NCBI RefSeq assembly: GCF_003585925.1
Contig: NZ_NRJH01000007.1
Coordinates: 1-47,044, forward strand
DNA from: Psittacicella melopsittaci
GTDB lineage: Bacteria; Pseudomonadota; Gammaproteobacteria; Enterobacterales; Psittacicellaceae
Direction of reading: 5' to 3'
Length of the DNA: 47,044 nt
Shown piece by piece: positions 7,921 to 18,073 of the stretch. Within the stretch, counting starts at the first letter, position 1. Each line of letters starts with the position of its first letter. Below the pieces are notes generated by a model. It saw only the letters and a program-made list of their open reading frames with translations, was not told the origin of the DNA and searched no databases. The position numbers and the translations under genes are program-made.

Positions 7921-9600
7921 ATGACAGATAATAAAAAACCAGAAAACCCAGATGACAAAGTTTCTTTGTTCTTCGATATCGAAGGACTAAACAACTCAAA
8001 TCTTGTGAGTTCTGCTGATTTATATGCTTCCGATGAAGAAGATGAGGCAGAGCATGAAGAACAATTAGAGCAAACTTCTGAAGCCCAAGCTCAAGAGCAA
8101 AATGAAGCTTTACCAGAGAATGCTTCAGTTCAAGCTAACCAAGCTTTAGATTCAGCTAATGACTCAGCTAATCAAACACCTGAAGCTAGTTTAGCTAATC
8201 AAGCTCCAGAAGCTAGTTCGGCACCTGAGGCTGGTTTAGCTAACCAAGGTTTAGACCCAGATGCTAGCTTAGCACCTGAAGCCATTTCAGCTCCGAATCC
8301 ACAAGCACCTCTAGCCCCTGAAGAGGCTGCAATTGACTATAGTGCCGAAGAGGCAGTATATACCCAAGGCAACAAGGATGAATTTACGCCAGGCATGCCT
8401 GTAGGGGGCAATGACTATAGTCACGAAGAAGGTTTTGTTGCTCCTGAGCAACAGCAAGAAGAAGTAGTTTTGCCTTTTGATTATGAGATCTATACGCGTT
8501 ACTATCAGCCAGATCCAGAAAAATCAAAAACCCCAATTGTAAACTTTTCTCGCAACGAAGAAGAGTACTTAGCAAAACGTCGCATTGTCGAAAGTAAAAT
8601 GCCAGGGCTTGCTGATAGTGAGTTTCCTCTAACTCGCTATGAGGTTGAGCTCTATTATGATCATCCACAATTAATTCCTGATCCAAGTGATCCTGCCTTT
8701 GCTAAAAACAGCTTAGGTTGGGTAAAAAAGATTCACGCCCAAAGAGCTGACTGCTTTTTTATGGATACCGAGACCACGGGGATGACGCGAGAAGCAGGTA
8801 AACGTCCTTCAGATAATCACCGGATTATTACTCTGGGGATGGTGCCTATGTTCAACGATAGCTTAAATCTCAATGACCTCGAGAGCATGGTTGATGAAGT
8901 ATTCAACCCAGAAGAGGTAGAAATTGATTTTGAAGCTTATAAAGTGCATGGCTTTAAAAACAAAGACCTAGTTGGCGCTCCGCTCTTTAGTAGCTTTGCC
9001 GAACGTTTTGTCCGTTTGGTAATGGGAAAAGTGCTAATTATCCATAATGCTCCCTTCGACTTAGACTTTGTCGATATGGAATTAAAACGAGCTGGCTATA
9101 ACTTTGTCGTAGAAGACATATGTTTAGTGATAGACTCGCTCGTATTAGCCCGTAGCCTTTATCAAGGAAGAGCTTCGCTAGATGCTCTTAGTGAGCGTTT
9201 TGAAGTAAATATTGCCCGTGAACTGCACGGGGCTTTACTTGACTCCATGATCCTTGCTGAGGTTTATACCCGCATGCTTAACTCTTTACAAGAAGAGTGG
9301 TATGACGACAAAAACAAAAACTTTAGAAGTCCAATTATTTGGCACTTTGATGATAAGGATACTCCTGAGTTAGATCCTGAACTAATTAAACAGGCAATGC
9401 AAATTGAAGTGCAACTAACGCCAGAAGAAATCCAAAGACACGAGGCATTTTGCCAAGAATTTAATATCCAGTATGACTTTAGTCTCGAATCGCAACTAAA
9501 AATGCTCGAACAGCAAGAAGAGCTAGCTGAGCAAGAAGAAGATTCTGAAGAATACGAAGAAGAAACACAAGAGCTCAACGAACAAGAGCAAGCAACCTAG
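7921..9600 (+). CDS. dnaQ: DNA polymerase III epsilon subunit (3'-5' proofreading exonuclease) with long acidic extensions
   Basis: 559 residues from the ATG at 7921, chosen over an upstream TTG because TAGGGAA precedes it. The exonuclease domain occupies about residues 275-460: ExoI MDTETTG (D282, E284), [10 protein letters not shown], Exo[13 protein letters not shown] (D380), then [21 protein letters not shown] and Exo[17 protein letters not shown] (H436, D441). Order and spacing match E. coli epsilon (D12, E14, D103, H162, D167), including the HGALLD block and the clamp-side helix, so this is dnaQ rather than a generic exonuclease. Odd: E. coli DnaQ is 243 residues. Here ~275 residues precede the domain, of which 30-190 are Ala/Glu/Gln/Pro-rich and look disordered, and an acidic tail (~95 residues) follows. 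First gene of dnaQ-ribA-rimM, 11 bp from ribA. Confidence 0.9.
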   Translation: MTDNKKPENPDDKVSLFFDIEGLNNSNLVSSADLYASDEEDEAEHEEQLEQTSEAQAQEQNEALPENASVQANQALDSANDSANQTPEASLANQAPEASSAPEAGLANQGLDPDASLAPEAISAPNPQAPLAPEEAAIDYSAEEAVYTQGNKDEFTPGMPVGGNDYSHEEGFVAPEQQQEEVVLPFDYEIYTRYYQPDPEKSKTPIVNFSRNEEEYLAKRRIVESKMPGLADSEFPLTRYEVELYYDHPQLIPDPSDPAFAKNSLGWVKKIHAQRADCFFMDTETTGMTREAGKRPSDNHRIITLGMVPMFNDSLNLNDLESMVDEVFNPEEVEIDFEAYKVHGFKNKDLVGAPLFSSFAERFVRLVMGKVLIIHNAPFDLDFVDMELKRAGYNFVVEDICLVIDSLVLARSLYQGRASLDALSERFEVNIARELHGALLDSMILAEVYTRMLNSLQEEWYDDKNKNFRSPIIWHFDDKDTPELDPELIKQAMQIEVQLTPEEIQRHEAFCQEFNIQYDFSLESQLKMLEQQEELAEQEEDSEEYEEETQELNEQEQAT

Positions 9601-9611
9601 TAGATATATTT

Positions 9612-10304
9612 ATGTTAGTAGAAAAAAAAGCGCAAGCTCAGCTCCCTACAGAATATGGGATCTTTGAGATTATGGTATTTGAAGAGCTTGCCAATGGTAA
9701 AGAACATGTAGCCATGATCATGGGTTATATAGGTGACGGAGAAAAAGTTCTCAGTCGTATTCACTCAGAATGTTTAACGGGTGACGTTTTTCATTCGCTC
9801 AAATGTGACTGTGGCTTCCAATTACAAACAGCTTTAGCTAATATTGCCCAAGAAGGACGTGGAGTATTAATTTACCACCGTGCCGAAGGACGTGGCATTG
9901 GCTTAACCAACAAAATCAAAGCCTATGCTTTACAAGATCAAGGTTTAGATACAGTTGAAGCTAATGAAGCTTTAGGTTTTCCGCCAGATATGCGTGATTA
10001 CAACTGTTGTGCTGAGATTTTTGAGATTCTGGGCGTTAAATCTATTGAGTTAATGACCAATAACCCAGAAAAACTCGAGACTATGCGCAAAGACGGCATT
10101 AACGTAGTAGCACGTCGTCCTCTGGTTGTAGGGAAAAACAAATACAACGAAGACTATCTGCGCATTAAAACAGAAAAAATGGACCACCTCTTTACCTCGG
10201 CAGACTTAGACGGTAAAAACCTAGCTCTAAGTTTTGATAATGAATGTGGCAATGACAAGCATCTTCATCTCGATCACCAAGGTGAAATCAAAGACAAAGA
10301 ATAA
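9612..10304 (+). CDS. ribA: GTP cyclohydrolase II
   Basis: 230 residues. Catalyses the first committed step of riboflavin synthesis (GTP to diamino-hydroxyphosphoribosylamino-pyrimidine, formate and pyrophosphate). Zinc ligands C54, C65 and C67 ([16 protein letters not shown]) fall at the same positions as in E. coli Rib[32 protein letters not shown] and PLVVGKN are the other signature blocks. It ends about 30 residues beyond E. coli RibA, with a polar His/Asp-rich tail. Standalone, not fused to RibB. No Shine-Dalgarno-like sequence is visible before the ATG (TAGATATATTT), so translation may depend on coupling to dnaQ 11 bp upstream. rimM follows after 6 bp. Confidence 0.96.
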   Translation: MLVEKKAQAQLPTEYGIFEIMVFEELANGKEHVAMIMGYIGDGEKVLSRIHSECLTGDVFHSLKCDCGFQLQTALANIAQEGRGVLIYHRAEGRGIGLTNKIKAYALQDQGLDTVEANEALGFPPDMRDYNCCAEIFEILGVKSIELMTNNPEKLETMRKDGINVVARRPLVVGKNKYNEDYLRIKTEKMDHLFTSADLDGKNLALSFDNECGNDKHLHLDHQGEIKDKE

Positions 10305-10310
10305 TAGCTT

Positions 10311-10835
10311 ATGACAAAAAAAGATAAATTAGTTACCTTAGGTAAGTTAGGTTCAACTTATGGTTATAAAGGTTGGATTCGCGTAAACTCTTTTACCGAA
10401 GAACCAACAAATATTTTTAACTATGACAACTGGTACATTAACCTTAACAACAATCTTACTCCAGTTAAAGTTGAAAGCTGGAAAGTACATGCTAATCATT
10501 TAGTATGTAAACTAGATTGTTTAGATTCTTTAGAAGCTGCAAAAGCTTTTAATAATCTTTTTGTTTACGTTAAAAGCGATGAGTTACCTGAACTTGATGG
10601 GGAATACTACTGGAAAGACCTCATGGGCTGTAAAGTGTTTACCCCTGCAGGTTATGAGTTAGGGACAGTAAGCCAAATTATGGAAACAGGGGCTAATGAT
10701 GTATTAGTGCTACAAGCTCCATTAAATGATGCTTATAACCGTAAAGATCGTATGGTACCTTTTATTGACAAGTATCTTGTTGAAGTAGATGTACGCAATA
10801 AAAAAATCATTATCGATTGGGATCCTGAATTCTAA
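10311..10835 (+). CDS. rimM: Ribosome maturation factor RimM
   Basis: 174 residues. RimM binds S19 in the 30S head and assists 16S processing. N-terminal domain: LGKLGSTYGYKGWIRVNSFTEEP (family signature of start strand, G-x-x-GxxG-W-x-x-V), then a PRC-barrel C-terminal half with the characteristic EYYWKDLMGC, LGTVSQIMETGANDVLVL and MVPFIDKYL. In most gammaproteobacteria rimM sits between rpsP and trmD in the S16 operon; here it is the last gene after dnaQ and ribA and is followed directly by a terminator, so that operon has been broken up. Start ATG follows the ribA stop by 6 bp. Confidence 0.95.
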   Translation: MTKKDKLVTLGKLGSTYGYKGWIRVNSFTEEPTNIFNYDNWYINLNNNLTPVKVESWKVHANHLVCKLDCLDSLEAAKAFNNLFVYVKSDELPELDGEYYWKDLMGCKVFTPAGYELGTVSQIMETGANDVLVLQAPLNDAYNRKDRMVPFIDKYLVEVDVRNKKIIIDWDPEF

Positions 10836-10890
10836 GCTAAACAGAGTTGGATCCTCAGCAAAAGAATTAGCTGACTAAGTTAAGTAAGTA

Positions 10891-10923
10891 TCCTCGGCAT
10901 TAAGGTGCCGAGGACTTTTTTTT
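10891..10923 (+). terminator. Intrinsic terminator of dnaQ-ribA-rimM
   Basis: TCCTCGGCA (10891-10899) / TGCCGAGGA (10906-10914), loop TTAAGG, then C and eight Ts (10916-10923). Confidence 0.92.
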
Positions 10924-11108
10924 GCTGATAACTAATTTTAATAATTAACCTAAACAAATTAACCAATTTTGCCAAGGTTAATAGCTCAAAACCTTTAATT
11001 TATTTAGTTAAATTTCGCGTAAGTTTGCTCGATATTTAGGGGAGAATTTAAGGGCGAGGCAGTTATTTAGCTATCTCTAAAAATTTGCGAAAAACTTAAG
11101 CAAAGCAG

Positions 11109-11137
11109 TTCATATTGCTATAAAGTTATGTTATAAT
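11109..11137 (+). promoter_or_regulatory. Sigma-70 type promoter of a putative small RNA
   Basis: -35 TTCATA (11109-11114), 17-bp spacer, -10 TATAAT (11132-11137). A start near 11145 is expected. No gene follows before the terminator ending at 11248. Confidence 0.6.
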
Positions 11138-11144
11138 ATTGTCG

Positions 11145-11248
11145 TTATCTCGAAAAAGTTTTAACTACTAAATTTAACAAATTTAACTAAAAGATTAAAT
11201 TTTAGCTTTATGGATTTTTCTAGCCTAAGTAATTAGGCTAGTTTTTTT
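11145..11248 (+). ncRNA. Candidate small RNA (~104 nt)
   Basis: Lies between a good promoter (11109-11137) and a strong terminator: CTAGCCTAA (11220-11228), loop GTAA, TTAGGCTAG (11233-11241) and seven Ts. The body is AU-rich with unpaired stretches, as in Hfq-binding antisense RNAs. The only reading frame is an 8-codon ATG frame at 11210 without a ribosome site. Target unknown; the call rests only on promoter, terminator and lack of a gene. Confidence 0.5.
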
Positions 11249-11270
11249 GTTAAAAGCAAATCTAATCTAA

Positions 11271-11301
11271 AGTCCTCTGTGTTGATTCAACACAGAGGAC
11301 T
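11271..11301 (-). terminator. Intrinsic terminator of the trp operon
   Basis: AGTCCTCTGTGTTG (11271-11284) / CAACACAGAGGACT (11288-11301): 14 perfect base pairs. The A/T runs are short on the minus side (TTTAGATTAG) and long on the plus side (TTTTTT), so it may stop transcripts from both directions. Lies 46 bp beyond the trpA stop. Confidence 0.75.
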
Positions 11302-11347
11302 TTTTTATGCTTATAAAACAAAAGTTTTAAACTAAATACACTATAAA

Positions 11348-12157
11348 TTAATACTTAGTTGCTGCTTTCATGGCTTTAACAAAGTTATGTAGCTCTTGCA
11401 GCATTAACTCAGGGTTATCGAGATGCTGAGCAATGATTTTAACTGTTGCCGAACCTGAAATAGCTCCTGCTACCCCTAGTTTTAAAGCATTAGTAACCTG
11501 TTGCGGTTGACTTATACCAAAGCCTTGTAAAATAGGTGGAGCTTGCTGAGCTTTAAGTTCTTCCACCAGATGATCAAGGTTGGTCGCTTGACTTTGGTTT
11601 TCGGCACTAGTTACACCCGCCCGAGAAACTAAGTAAGTATAGCCTTTAGACTGAGCTGCTACTTGAGCTATAGTGTGCGAATCTGCATTAGGCGGACAAA
11701 TAAATACTGGATCTATGCCATGCTTGAGAGCTGCTTGACTATATTCTTGCGCTGCTAGTAGAGGAACATCAGCGACAAGGACAGCATCTACGCCTACTTG
11801 TGCACAACGAGCATAGAAGTTATCTATACCTTGAGCATAGATTAAATTAGCACAAAGTAAAAGACTAATAGGAATATCTGGATATTTAGCTCTTACTTGC
11901 TCAATTAAAGCAAAGCTTTGCTCGGTACTACAGCCAGCATTTAAAGCACGGTTATTGGCAGCTTGAATTACTGGACCATCTAGTAAAGGATCGGAGAAAG
12001 GAAAACCTAATTCTAAAGCATCTGCCCCAGCCTCAACTAGGGTATTTACTATAGCCAGCGATTGCTCAAAGTTAGGATCCCCGAGAGTAACAAAAGGAAC
12101 AAAGGCACCTTCGTTTTTTTCTTTAAGGTGAGTAAATAGTTGATCAAAACGACTCAT
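11348..12157 (-). CDS. trpA: Tryptophan synthase alpha subunit
   Basis: 269 residues, standard length (E. coli 268). Cleaves indole-3-glycerol phosphate to indole, which tunnels to TrpB. The catalytic acids fall at E49 ([11 protein letters not shown]) and D60 (LLDGP), as in E. coli. YLVSRAGVT and GFGIS are the phosphate-binding parts. The ATG overlaps the trpB stop in TAATG, so the two are translationally coupled, matching the 1:1 need of the complex. Last gene of trpEGDCFBA. Confidence 0.97.
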   Translation of the reverse strand: MSRFDQLFTHLKEKNEGAFVPFVTLGDPNFEQSLAIVNTLVEAGADALELGFPFSDPLLDGPVIQAANNRALNAGCSTEQSFALIEQVRAKYPDIPISLLLCANLIYAQGIDNFYARCAQVGVDAVLVADVPLLAAQEYSQAALKHGIDPVFICPPNADSHTIAQVAAQSKGYTYLVSRAGVTSAENQSQATNLDHLVEELKAQQAPPILQGFGISQPQQVTNALKLGVAGAISGSATVKIIAQHLDNPELMLQELHNFVKAMKAATKY

Positions 12158-13353
12158 TAAGCTTCTCCTTTGCCATTGAGGATTTTATCCACGGTAAAAA
12201 TATCCTTGTCGCCACGTCCTGAAAGATTTACCACCAGCAGTTGTTCTTTATCTGGGTTAGCCTTAATAAGCTTAAGAGCATAGGCTAAAGCATGCGAACT
12301 TTCTAAAGCAGGGATAATGCCCTCGTGACGAGCTAGCTCTTGGAAGGCATCTAGAGCTTCTTGATCCGTTACACTTTGATAGTCAGCACGGCCTACAGCA
12401 TTTAAATAGGCATGCTGAGGTCCTACTGACGGAAAATCTAAGCCCGCCGAAATAGAGTAAGACTCTTCAATTTGTCCATCAGCCGTTTGCATTAATGGCG
12501 ACTTCATCCCAAAGTAAATGCCCACTTTACCATGTTTTAAAGGAGCTCCATGCTCGCCAGTTTCAATACCCTTACCTGCAGGTTCAATACCAATTAATTG
12601 CACTTGCGTATCTGGAATAAAGTCAGCAAAGATGCCTATAGCATTAGAGCCTCCACCTACACAGGCAATTACGGCATCAGGTAAGCGTCCTTCACGCTCG
12701 AGAATTTGAGCTTTAGTTTCTTCACCAATTACTTTTTGGAATTCACGAACAATGGTTGGGAAGGGGTGCGGACCAGCTGCTGTCCCTAAAAGGTAATGCG
12801 TGTGCTCATAGTTAGCTGCCCAGTCACGCATGGCTTCACAGCAGGCATCTTTTAGGCTTTGTGAGCCTTTAGTTACAGATTCTACCTCAGCTCCCATTAA
12901 GCGCATGCGAAAAACGTTTGGGGCTTGGCGTTCGATATCCTTGGCACCCATGTAGATTTTACACGGAATATTGAGCATGGCACAAGCTAGAGCCGTAGCT
13001 ACCCCATGTTGCCCTGCTCCAGTTTCGGCAATAATGCGCGTTTTACCCATGCGTTTGGCAAGGAGAATTTGCCCTAACACTTGGTTAGTTTTATGGGCAC
13101 CACCGTGTAACAGGTCTTCGCGCTTAAGGTAAAGTTTTGTTTTAGTGCCAGCAGTGAGGTTACGGCATAGAGTTAATGCCGTAGGACGACCAGCATAGTT
13201 TTGTAAGAGATCTTGGAATTCACGTTGGAACTCAGGATCATTTTGGGCATCCACAAAAGCTTGTTCGAGCTCTTTGAGGACAGGAACAAGAATTTCTGGC
13301 ACATACATGCCACCAAATTCCCCAAAATATGGGTTTAAAAGAGTTTGACTCAT
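12157..13353 (-). CDS. trpB: Tryptophan synthase beta subunit
   Basis: 398 residues. PLP enzyme condensing indole and serine. The Schiff-base lysine is K88 in HGGAHKTNQ (E. coli K87); the phosphate loop [10 protein letters not shown] and [10 protein letters not shown] are present. Starts 2 bp after the trpCF stop, with AAGGA inside the end of trpCF as ribosome site, and overlaps trpA by one base. Confidence 0.98.
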   Translation of the reverse strand: MSQTLLNPYFGEFGGMYVPEILVPVLKELEQAFVDAQNDPEFQREFQDLLQNYAGRPTALTLCRNLTAGTKTKLYLKREDLLHGGAHKTNQVLGQILLAKRMGKTRIIAETGAGQHGVATALACAMLNIPCKIYMGAKDIERQAPNVFRMRLMGAEVESVTKGSQSLKDACCEAMRDWAANYEHTHYLLGTAAGPHPFPTIVREFQKVIGEETKAQILEREGRLPDAVIACVGGGSNAIGIFADFIPDTQVQLIGIEPAGKGIETGEHGAPLKHGKVGIYFGMKSPLMQTADGQIEESYSISAGLDFPSVGPQHAYLNAVGRADYQSVTDQEALDAFQELARHEGIIPALESSHALAYALKLIKANPDKEQLLVVNLSGRGDKDIFTVDKILNGKGEA

Positions 13354-13355
13354 AG

Positions 13356-14771
13356 CTATCCTTGGTAAGTTAAAATTTGCGTAAATACTTGCTGGAGTTT
13401 AGAGTGGTCTTTCACTCCTGGTTTAACTTCTACGCCTGAGTTAAGATCGAGTCCCAGACAGTGTTGTTGCAGAGCAAGCTCGAGGTTGTGGCTGTTAATC
13501 CCACCTGCGAGCATAATTTTATCTTTGTACTCAGGTGGTATTATCTCCCAATTAAAACTTTGCCCTGTGCCTCCTTGGATATTTTTTACGCGGGCATCAA
13601 GAACAAAACGCTCGACAAGATCGGTATAGTCATTTAAAAGCAGACGTAGTTGCCCTTGGCTTGCTTCACTTGCTTCAACGGGAATAGAAATAGCTTTCCA
13701 GATTTGGCAAGTTTCTGGCAGGAGTTCACGCAGTTGGCGAATATAAGCTAAAGACTCATCGCCGTGTAATTGCACGGCAGTTAAATTAAGTTGCTCGGCA
13801 TAAGAGACAAGAGTTTTTGGCTCTTGATTTTGGAAAACACCCACATACTGTAATGGAGCCTGAGCCACCAGATTAGTTGCATCAAGTAAAGTCAGACAGC
13901 GTGGCGAATGCGGAGCAAAAATTAAGCCTCCGTACACAGCCCCTGCTTGGTAAGCAGCTTTAACATCGCCAGCTTGAGTTAAACCACAAACTTTATTTTC
14001 TCCGTAAATTATTTTGCGAACGGCAAGATCGAGATTGTCACTGCCCATGAGGCTCGAGCCAATTAAAAAGCCCGAAGCTGTACTTTGCAGTGCTTGCACT
14101 TGCGCGTGAGTATAGATACCTGATTCACTAATTACAGGAATATGGGCTGGAATTAACTTACGTAAAGTTAAAGTTCGCTCTAAGTCTACGCTTAGATCAT
14201 GCAGATTACGGTTGTTAATACCAATTACTTTGGCACCTAAAGCTAAAGCCCGCTCTACTTCCTGTTCGTTAGAAGTTTCAGTGAGGATGCCTAGATTAAG
14301 ACTATGGGCAAGCTCGGCAAGTTGGCTATAGCTTTGGTCATCGAGCACCGAAAGCATGAGTAAAATGGCATCTGCACCATAGTAACGCGCTAAATACACT
14401 TGGTAAGGCGAAATGATAAAGTCCTTGCACAACACGGGTTGAGTAACTTGCTCGCGTACTTGACGTACATAAGCAAAGTCGCCTTGGAAGTATTTAGTAT
14501 CGGTAAGTACCGAGATTACTTGGGCATAGTTTTTATAGACTTGAGCTATGGCATCAAGATTAAAGTCAGGGCGAATTAAGCCTTTTGAGGGCGAAGCTTT
14601 TTTACATTCGAGAATGTAGTTCGGTCGCTCTCTTGGAGCTAAGGCTTGATAGAAATTACGCTCGCTCGCTTGCACTTGAGCTTGAAATTTTGCCAAAGGA
14701 AAAATACGCTCTTGCTCAGCGAGCCAGATTTTTTTATCGGCAATAATTTTTTGCAAAATAGTTGGCGTCAT
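13356..14771 (-). CDS. trpCF: Bifunctional indole-3-glycerol phosphate synthase / phosphoribosylanthranilate isomerase
   Basis: 471 residues, the size of the enterobacterial-type TrpC-TrpF fusion (E. coli 453). Residues 1 to about 255 form the indole-3-glycerol phosphate synthase: [15 protein letters not shown] with the catalytic Lys, [29 protein letters not shown]. The TrpF half starts near residue 256: [11 protein letters not shown] with the catalytic Cys, [31 protein letters not shown] with the acid, LAGGIN. The fusion is typical of gammaproteobacteria. Start lies one base after the trpD stop (TAA-A-ATG). Confidence 0.97.
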   Translation of the reverse strand: MTPTILQKIIADKKIWLAEQERIFPLAKFQAQVQASERNFYQALAPRERPNYILECKKASPSKGLIRPDFNLDAIAQVYKNYAQVISVLTDTKYFQGDFAYVRQVREQVTQPVLCKDFIISPYQVYLARYYGADAILLMLSVLDDQSYSQLAELAHSLNLGILTETSNEQEVERALALGAKVIGINNRNLHDLSVDLERTLTLRKLIPAHIPVISESGIYTHAQVQALQSTASGFLIGSSLMGSDNLDLAVRKIIYGENKVCGLTQAGDVKAAYQAGAVYGGLIFAPHSPRCLTLLDATNLVAQAPLQYVGVFQNQEPKTLVSYAEQLNLTAVQLHGDESLAYIRQLRELLPETCQIWKAISIPVEASEASQGQLRLLLNDYTDLVERFVLDARVKNIQGGTGQSFNWEIIPPEYKDKIMLAGGINSHNLELALQQHCLGLDLNSGVEVKPGVKDHSKLQQVFTQILTYQG

Positions 14772-14772
14772 T

Positions 14773-15783
14773 TTAGGCTTCCTTAGGCATATTTCTCAGG
14801 TTAACTAAAGTAGTGTAAGCGGTGCCTGCTTCGAGAGCGGCCAGTACTTTTTGGGCATTGGCTTTAAGGTCATCTTCACCAAAGAGTTTTAAAAGTAGAG
14901 CCGTATTAGCTGCTACTGCATAGGCATGAGCCTTAGCTCCTTGCCCTTGTAATAGTTGGCTAATCGCATGCGCGTTTTCTTGAGGTTCTCCACCACGTAA
15001 AGCTTCAAGCGGTTGCTCTACTAAACCAAAGTCCTCTGGGGTGAGGCTATAGTAGTAAATTTGCCCATTTTTAACTTCGGCAACTTGGGTCGGACCATGT
15101 AAAGCTACTTCGTCTAAGCCACTGCCATGAACAATAATGGCATGCTCGTGTCCAAGCTGAGCTATTGTTTGAGCGTAAACTGGGACTAACTCCGGACTAT
15201 AAACTCCCAGAAGTTGACGTTTAGGGCGAGCAGGATTAATTAAAGGTCCAAGAATATTAAAAATAGTGCGTGTTTTTAAGCTTTGTCTTACCGGAGCTGC
15301 ATGTTTAAAGCCCTGGTGGTATAAAGGAGCAAAAAGAAAGCACAGATTATTGTTATCTAAACTTGCTCGTGCTTGCTCAGGGCTTAAGTCTACAGGCACG
15401 CCAAGGTGAGAAAGTAGATCACTAGCTCCTGTTTTACTTGAAACACTGCGACTGCCGTGTTTTGCTACCTTGTAGCCTAAAGAGGCTGCCACTATTGCAC
15501 TAGTAGTTGAGATGTTAATGGTATTAGCTCCGTCGCCTCCTGTGCCAACTATATCAACAAAAGGATAATCTGGACTCGGGAAGGCTAAAGCATGAGCCGT
15601 TAAGGCTTCAACCGCACCTTGAATTTCACTTGGGGTTTCGCCTTTGAGTTTAAGGGCAATTAAGCAAGCTGCTAGTTGTTCGGGTGCTAACTCACCTTGA
15701 ATAATTGCCGTAAAGAGCTGGTTACTTTGGGCAGTACTGAGGTTTTGCCCTTGAAAAAGTTGCGATAAAATTTGCTCTAACAT
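14773..15783 (-). CDS. trpD: Anthranilate phosphoribosyltransferase
   Basis: 336 residues, monofunctional size. Transfers the phosphoribosyl group of PRPP to anthranilate. The PRPP loop reads [17 protein letters not shown] (near residue 80), followed by [17 protein letters not shown] and the [10 protein letters not shown] motif. Not fused to TrpG, unlike E. coli, matching the Pasteurellaceae and Vibrio style of separate trpG and trpD. 41 bp separate it from trpG. Confidence 0.97.
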   Translation of the reverse strand: MLEQILSQLFQGQNLSTAQSNQLFTAIIQGELAPEQLAACLIALKLKGETPSEIQGAVEALTAHALAFPSPDYPFVDIVGTGGDGANTINISTTSAIVAASLGYKVAKHGSRSVSSKTGASDLLSHLGVPVDLSPEQARASLDNNNLCFLFAPLYHQGFKHAAPVRQSLKTRTIFNILGPLINPARPKRQLLGVYSPELVPVYAQTIAQLGHEHAIIVHGSGLDEVALHGPTQVAEVKNGQIYYYSLTPEDFGLVEQPLEALRGGEPQENAHAISQLLQGQGAKAHAYAVAANTALLLKLFGEDDLKANAQKVLAALEAGTAYTTLVNLRNMPKEA

Positions 15784-15824
15784 AAAAAATTCTCCAAGAT
15801 AAACTTACTTAAGGGACAAGGTGG

Positions 15825-16403
15825 TTATTGTAATAACCAAGCTACGGTTTGCCCCAGAAGTTTACCCCCTTCTACGGTAAGAATGCTCTCAGGATGAAAT
15901 TGAAAACCACAAATTGGGAGATCACGATGACGAAAAGCCATTACTATATCTTGGTACTGAGCGTTCACCACCAGTTCAGGAGGTAAATCAGTTCCCTTAA
16001 GCGAGTGATAACGAGCTACAGGCATAGGGTTAGCGAGGTTCGCAAACATATACTCTTGGTCATGAGTTATGCGCGATACCTTGCCATGTAACACCTCGCC
16101 CGCATGTACTACTTGCCCACCAAAAACTTCAATTAAGGCTTGGTGCCCTAAGCAAATACCAATAATCGGTAACTTGTCTTTGAGAGCTTGAATTAAAGCG
16201 AGCATATTGCCTGCTTGAGCAGGAGTACCAGGACCAGGAGAAAGAGCTAAAATAGTTTGCGGCACTTCCAGAGCTTTGCCTACTAAAAAGTCAAGTTCAC
16301 AGTCATTGCGGTAAACTTCAACCTCGTGCCCTAAACTACGAAATTGATCAACAAGGTTGTAAGTAAAGGAATCAAAATTATCAATAAAAATTATTCTCGC
16401 CAT
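15825..16403 (-). CDS. trpG: Anthranilate synthase glutamine amidotransferase component
   Basis: 192 residues. Supplies ammonia from glutamine to TrpE. Class I amidotransferase motifs: IDNFDSFTYNLV at the N-terminus, LSPGPGTP oxyanion region, nucleophile C84 in GICLGHQAL, and FQFHPES with the catalytic His/Glu. Could in principle also serve p-aminobenzoate synthesis, as pabA does elsewhere. Position between trpE and trpD supports trpG. 9 bp from trpE. Confidence 0.95.
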   Translation of the reverse strand: MARIIFIDNFDSFTYNLVDQFRSLGHEVEVYRNDCELDFLVGKALEVPQTILALSPGPGTPAQAGNMLALIQALKDKLPIIGICLGHQALIEVFGGQVVHAGEVLHGKVSRITHDQEYMFANLANPMPVARYHSLKGTDLPPELVVNAQYQDIVMAFRHRDLPICGFQFHPESILTVEGGKLLGQTVAWLLQ

Positions 16404-16412
16404 GGGGTTCTC

Positions 16413-17951
16413 CTAGCCTTGATTTACTTGGCTAATTGCTTTAATTACTGCTCGAGCTTTATGTTTAGTTTCATCGGCTTCGGCTTGCGGATCTGAATCT
16501 AATACTGTACCACAGCCAGCTTGAATATAGGCAGTGCCATTTTGCACAAATGCCGAACGTATAACAATACAAGTATCTAGATTGCCGTGCGAATCTAAAT
16601 AACCTACAGCTCCGCCATAAGCATGACGTTTTTGTTTTTCAAATTGATAAATAAGTTGTTGAGCTTTAATTTTTGGTGCTCCAGTTAGAGTACCCATGTT
16701 TAAACAAGCTTGGTAAGCATGTAAAGCATCTAGGTCTGAGCGTAATGTCCCAACCACTCGCGATACTAAGTGCATAATGTGTGAGTAGCGATCTACTTGC
16801 ATGAGGTCTTTAACATGGCGTGTGCCACTTTCACAGACGCGAGCTACGTCGTTACGAGCTAAGTCAACGAGCATTAAATGCTCAGCTAGCTCTTTATGGT
16901 CAAGACGTAATTCGAGTTCGAGGCGTGCATCTAAATCTGGATCAATTTGCCCTTGAACATTAAAGCCACGTGGACGTGAACCTGCAATTGGGTAGATCTC
17001 AAGCTGTTTGCTTTCTTGCGTGTACTTAAGCGCACTTTCTGGCGAAGCCCCAAATAAAGTAAACTCCTCATCTTGCATAAAGAACATGTAAGGACTTGGA
17101 TTGTTTTCTTTGAGTTGTTTATAGGCAGCCAAACCATTTGGGCAAGGTAAACTAAAACGACGCGAAGGTACAATTTGAAACACATCACCACAGTTGAGAT
17201 AGTGTTTGAGATCGCGAATAATTTGTTTAAACTCTGGATCAGGAATATTAGTTTGCACCTCGGTACTTGCCTCTTGGCGACTCAAGCTTTGCGTCACTTG
17301 ATTAAACTGGGCAAGAAGTTGCTCTTGTTCTTGCAGTAAAGCTTGACCTTGGTCAGGGGTAAAGCAAAAACTGAGAATTTGGGCTTGATGATCTTGGTGA
17401 TCAAAGTAAATTAGTTGTTCAGCAAGGTAAAAAACATAATCTGGACAGCTTAAGCCATCATCAAGGAGTTCGATCCCTTGCATGGGAATAAAGTTGCGTA
17501 CGAGGTCATAGGCAAAGAGACCACCAAGAAAAATTGGTGTTTGACTATAACGATAGAGTGAAGTATAGGCTCTGAGACCATCAAGGACAGTTGCCGACTT
17601 TAACTTAGTGTCTTCGTCGAGATTTAGGTCTAGAGGAGAAAAGTTAGCAATTAAAGTTTGAGGAGATGGCTGTTCTACCTGGGCTAAAGGTAAAAGATAT
17701 GCTTTTACCGTAGCTAAAGTAGCTTGACCATTGGGGGTTAAAGCTTGAAAGGTAACTTTTTGTCCGTGACAAGAAATTTTTACCGCAGCCTTAGCGAGGA
17801 GGAGACTTTTTACGCTGTTTTTACTATCAATTTCAGCGGATTCTAAGAGTAGAGTATTCTTTTGTTCTTGGCAAAGAGTAGCAAAAACTAGCGTTGGGTC
17901 GGAGTGGTATGACACACCCTGGATAAATGTTTGTAAGTAAGGGAATAGCAT
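16413..17951 (-). CDS. trpE: Anthranilate synthase component I
   Basis: 512 residues (E. coli 520). Converts chorismate to anthranilate with TrpG. The tryptophan-feedback motif LLLES is at residues 34-38; the chorismate-binding half includes FQIVPSRRF, PSPYMFFM, LFGASPESALK, IYPIAGSRPRG, DLARNDVARVC and GTLTGAPKIKA. The LLES motif and length mark it as TrpE rather than PabB. First gene of the operon, preceded by a promoter and a leader hairpin with T run (17975-18011). Confidence 0.97.
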   Translation of the reverse strand: MLFPYLQTFIQGVSYHSDPTLVFATLCQEQKNTLLLESAEIDSKNSVKSLLLAKAAVKISCHGQKVTFQALTPNGQATLATVKAYLLPLAQVEQPSPQTLIANFSPLDLNLDEDTKLKSATVLDGLRAYTSLYRYSQTPIFLGGLFAYDLVRNFIPMQGIELLDDGLSCPDYVFYLAEQLIYFDHQDHQAQILSFCFTPDQGQALLQEQEQLLAQFNQVTQSLSRQEASTEVQTNIPDPEFKQIIRDLKHYLNCGDVFQIVPSRRFSLPCPNGLAAYKQLKENNPSPYMFFMQDEEFTLFGASPESALKYTQESKQLEIYPIAGSRPRGFNVQGQIDPDLDARLELELRLDHKELAEHLMLVDLARNDVARVCESGTRHVKDLMQVDRYSHIMHLVSRVVGTLRSDLDALHAYQACLNMGTLTGAPKIKAQQLIYQFEKQKRHAYGGAVGYLDSHGNLDTCIVIRSAFVQNGTAYIQAGCGTVLDSDPQAEADETKHKARAVIKAISQVNQG

Positions 17952-17974
17952 AATATAACTCTCGTGCTTTTTCG

Positions 17975-18011
17975 GAAAAAAATAGCCTTACTTAGCAGAG
18001 AAAGTAAAGCC
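17975..18011 (-). terminator. Terminator-like hairpin in the trp leader (possible attenuator)
   Basis: Read on the minus strand, GGCTTTACTT (18011-18002) pairs, with G-U wobbles at the base, with AAGTAAGGCT (17993-17984), followed by A and seven Ts. It lies between the predicted transcription start (about 18038) and trpE. No leader peptide with Trp codons fits in the ~27 nt before the hairpin, so a classical ribosome-mediated attenuator is not apparent. Confidence 0.55.
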
Positions 18012-18044
18012 GGTAAAGTGTACTTTTTAGTTCTATCTTCTTCT

Positions 18045-18073
18045 ATTTAACTAAAGATTGGGGAGTTTGTCAA
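18045..18073 (-). promoter_or_regulatory. trp operon promoter with TrpR-operator-like -10 region
   Basis: -35 TTGACA (18068-18073), 17-bp spacer, -10 TTAAAT (18045-18050). The -10 lies in TAGTTAAATAG, which resembles the core of the E. coli trp operator (CTAGTTAACTAG), where TrpR also overlaps the -10. TrpR control is inference; the operator match is imperfect. Confidence 0.6.

Larger units (their letters stand above)
10836..11347. other. Intergenic region between convergent rimM and trpA
   Basis: Holds the rimM terminator, a self-contained promoter-to-terminator unit (11109-11248) without a protein, and the trp operon terminator (11271-11301). The stretch 10925-11105 shows no recognised element. 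Confidence 0.7.
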
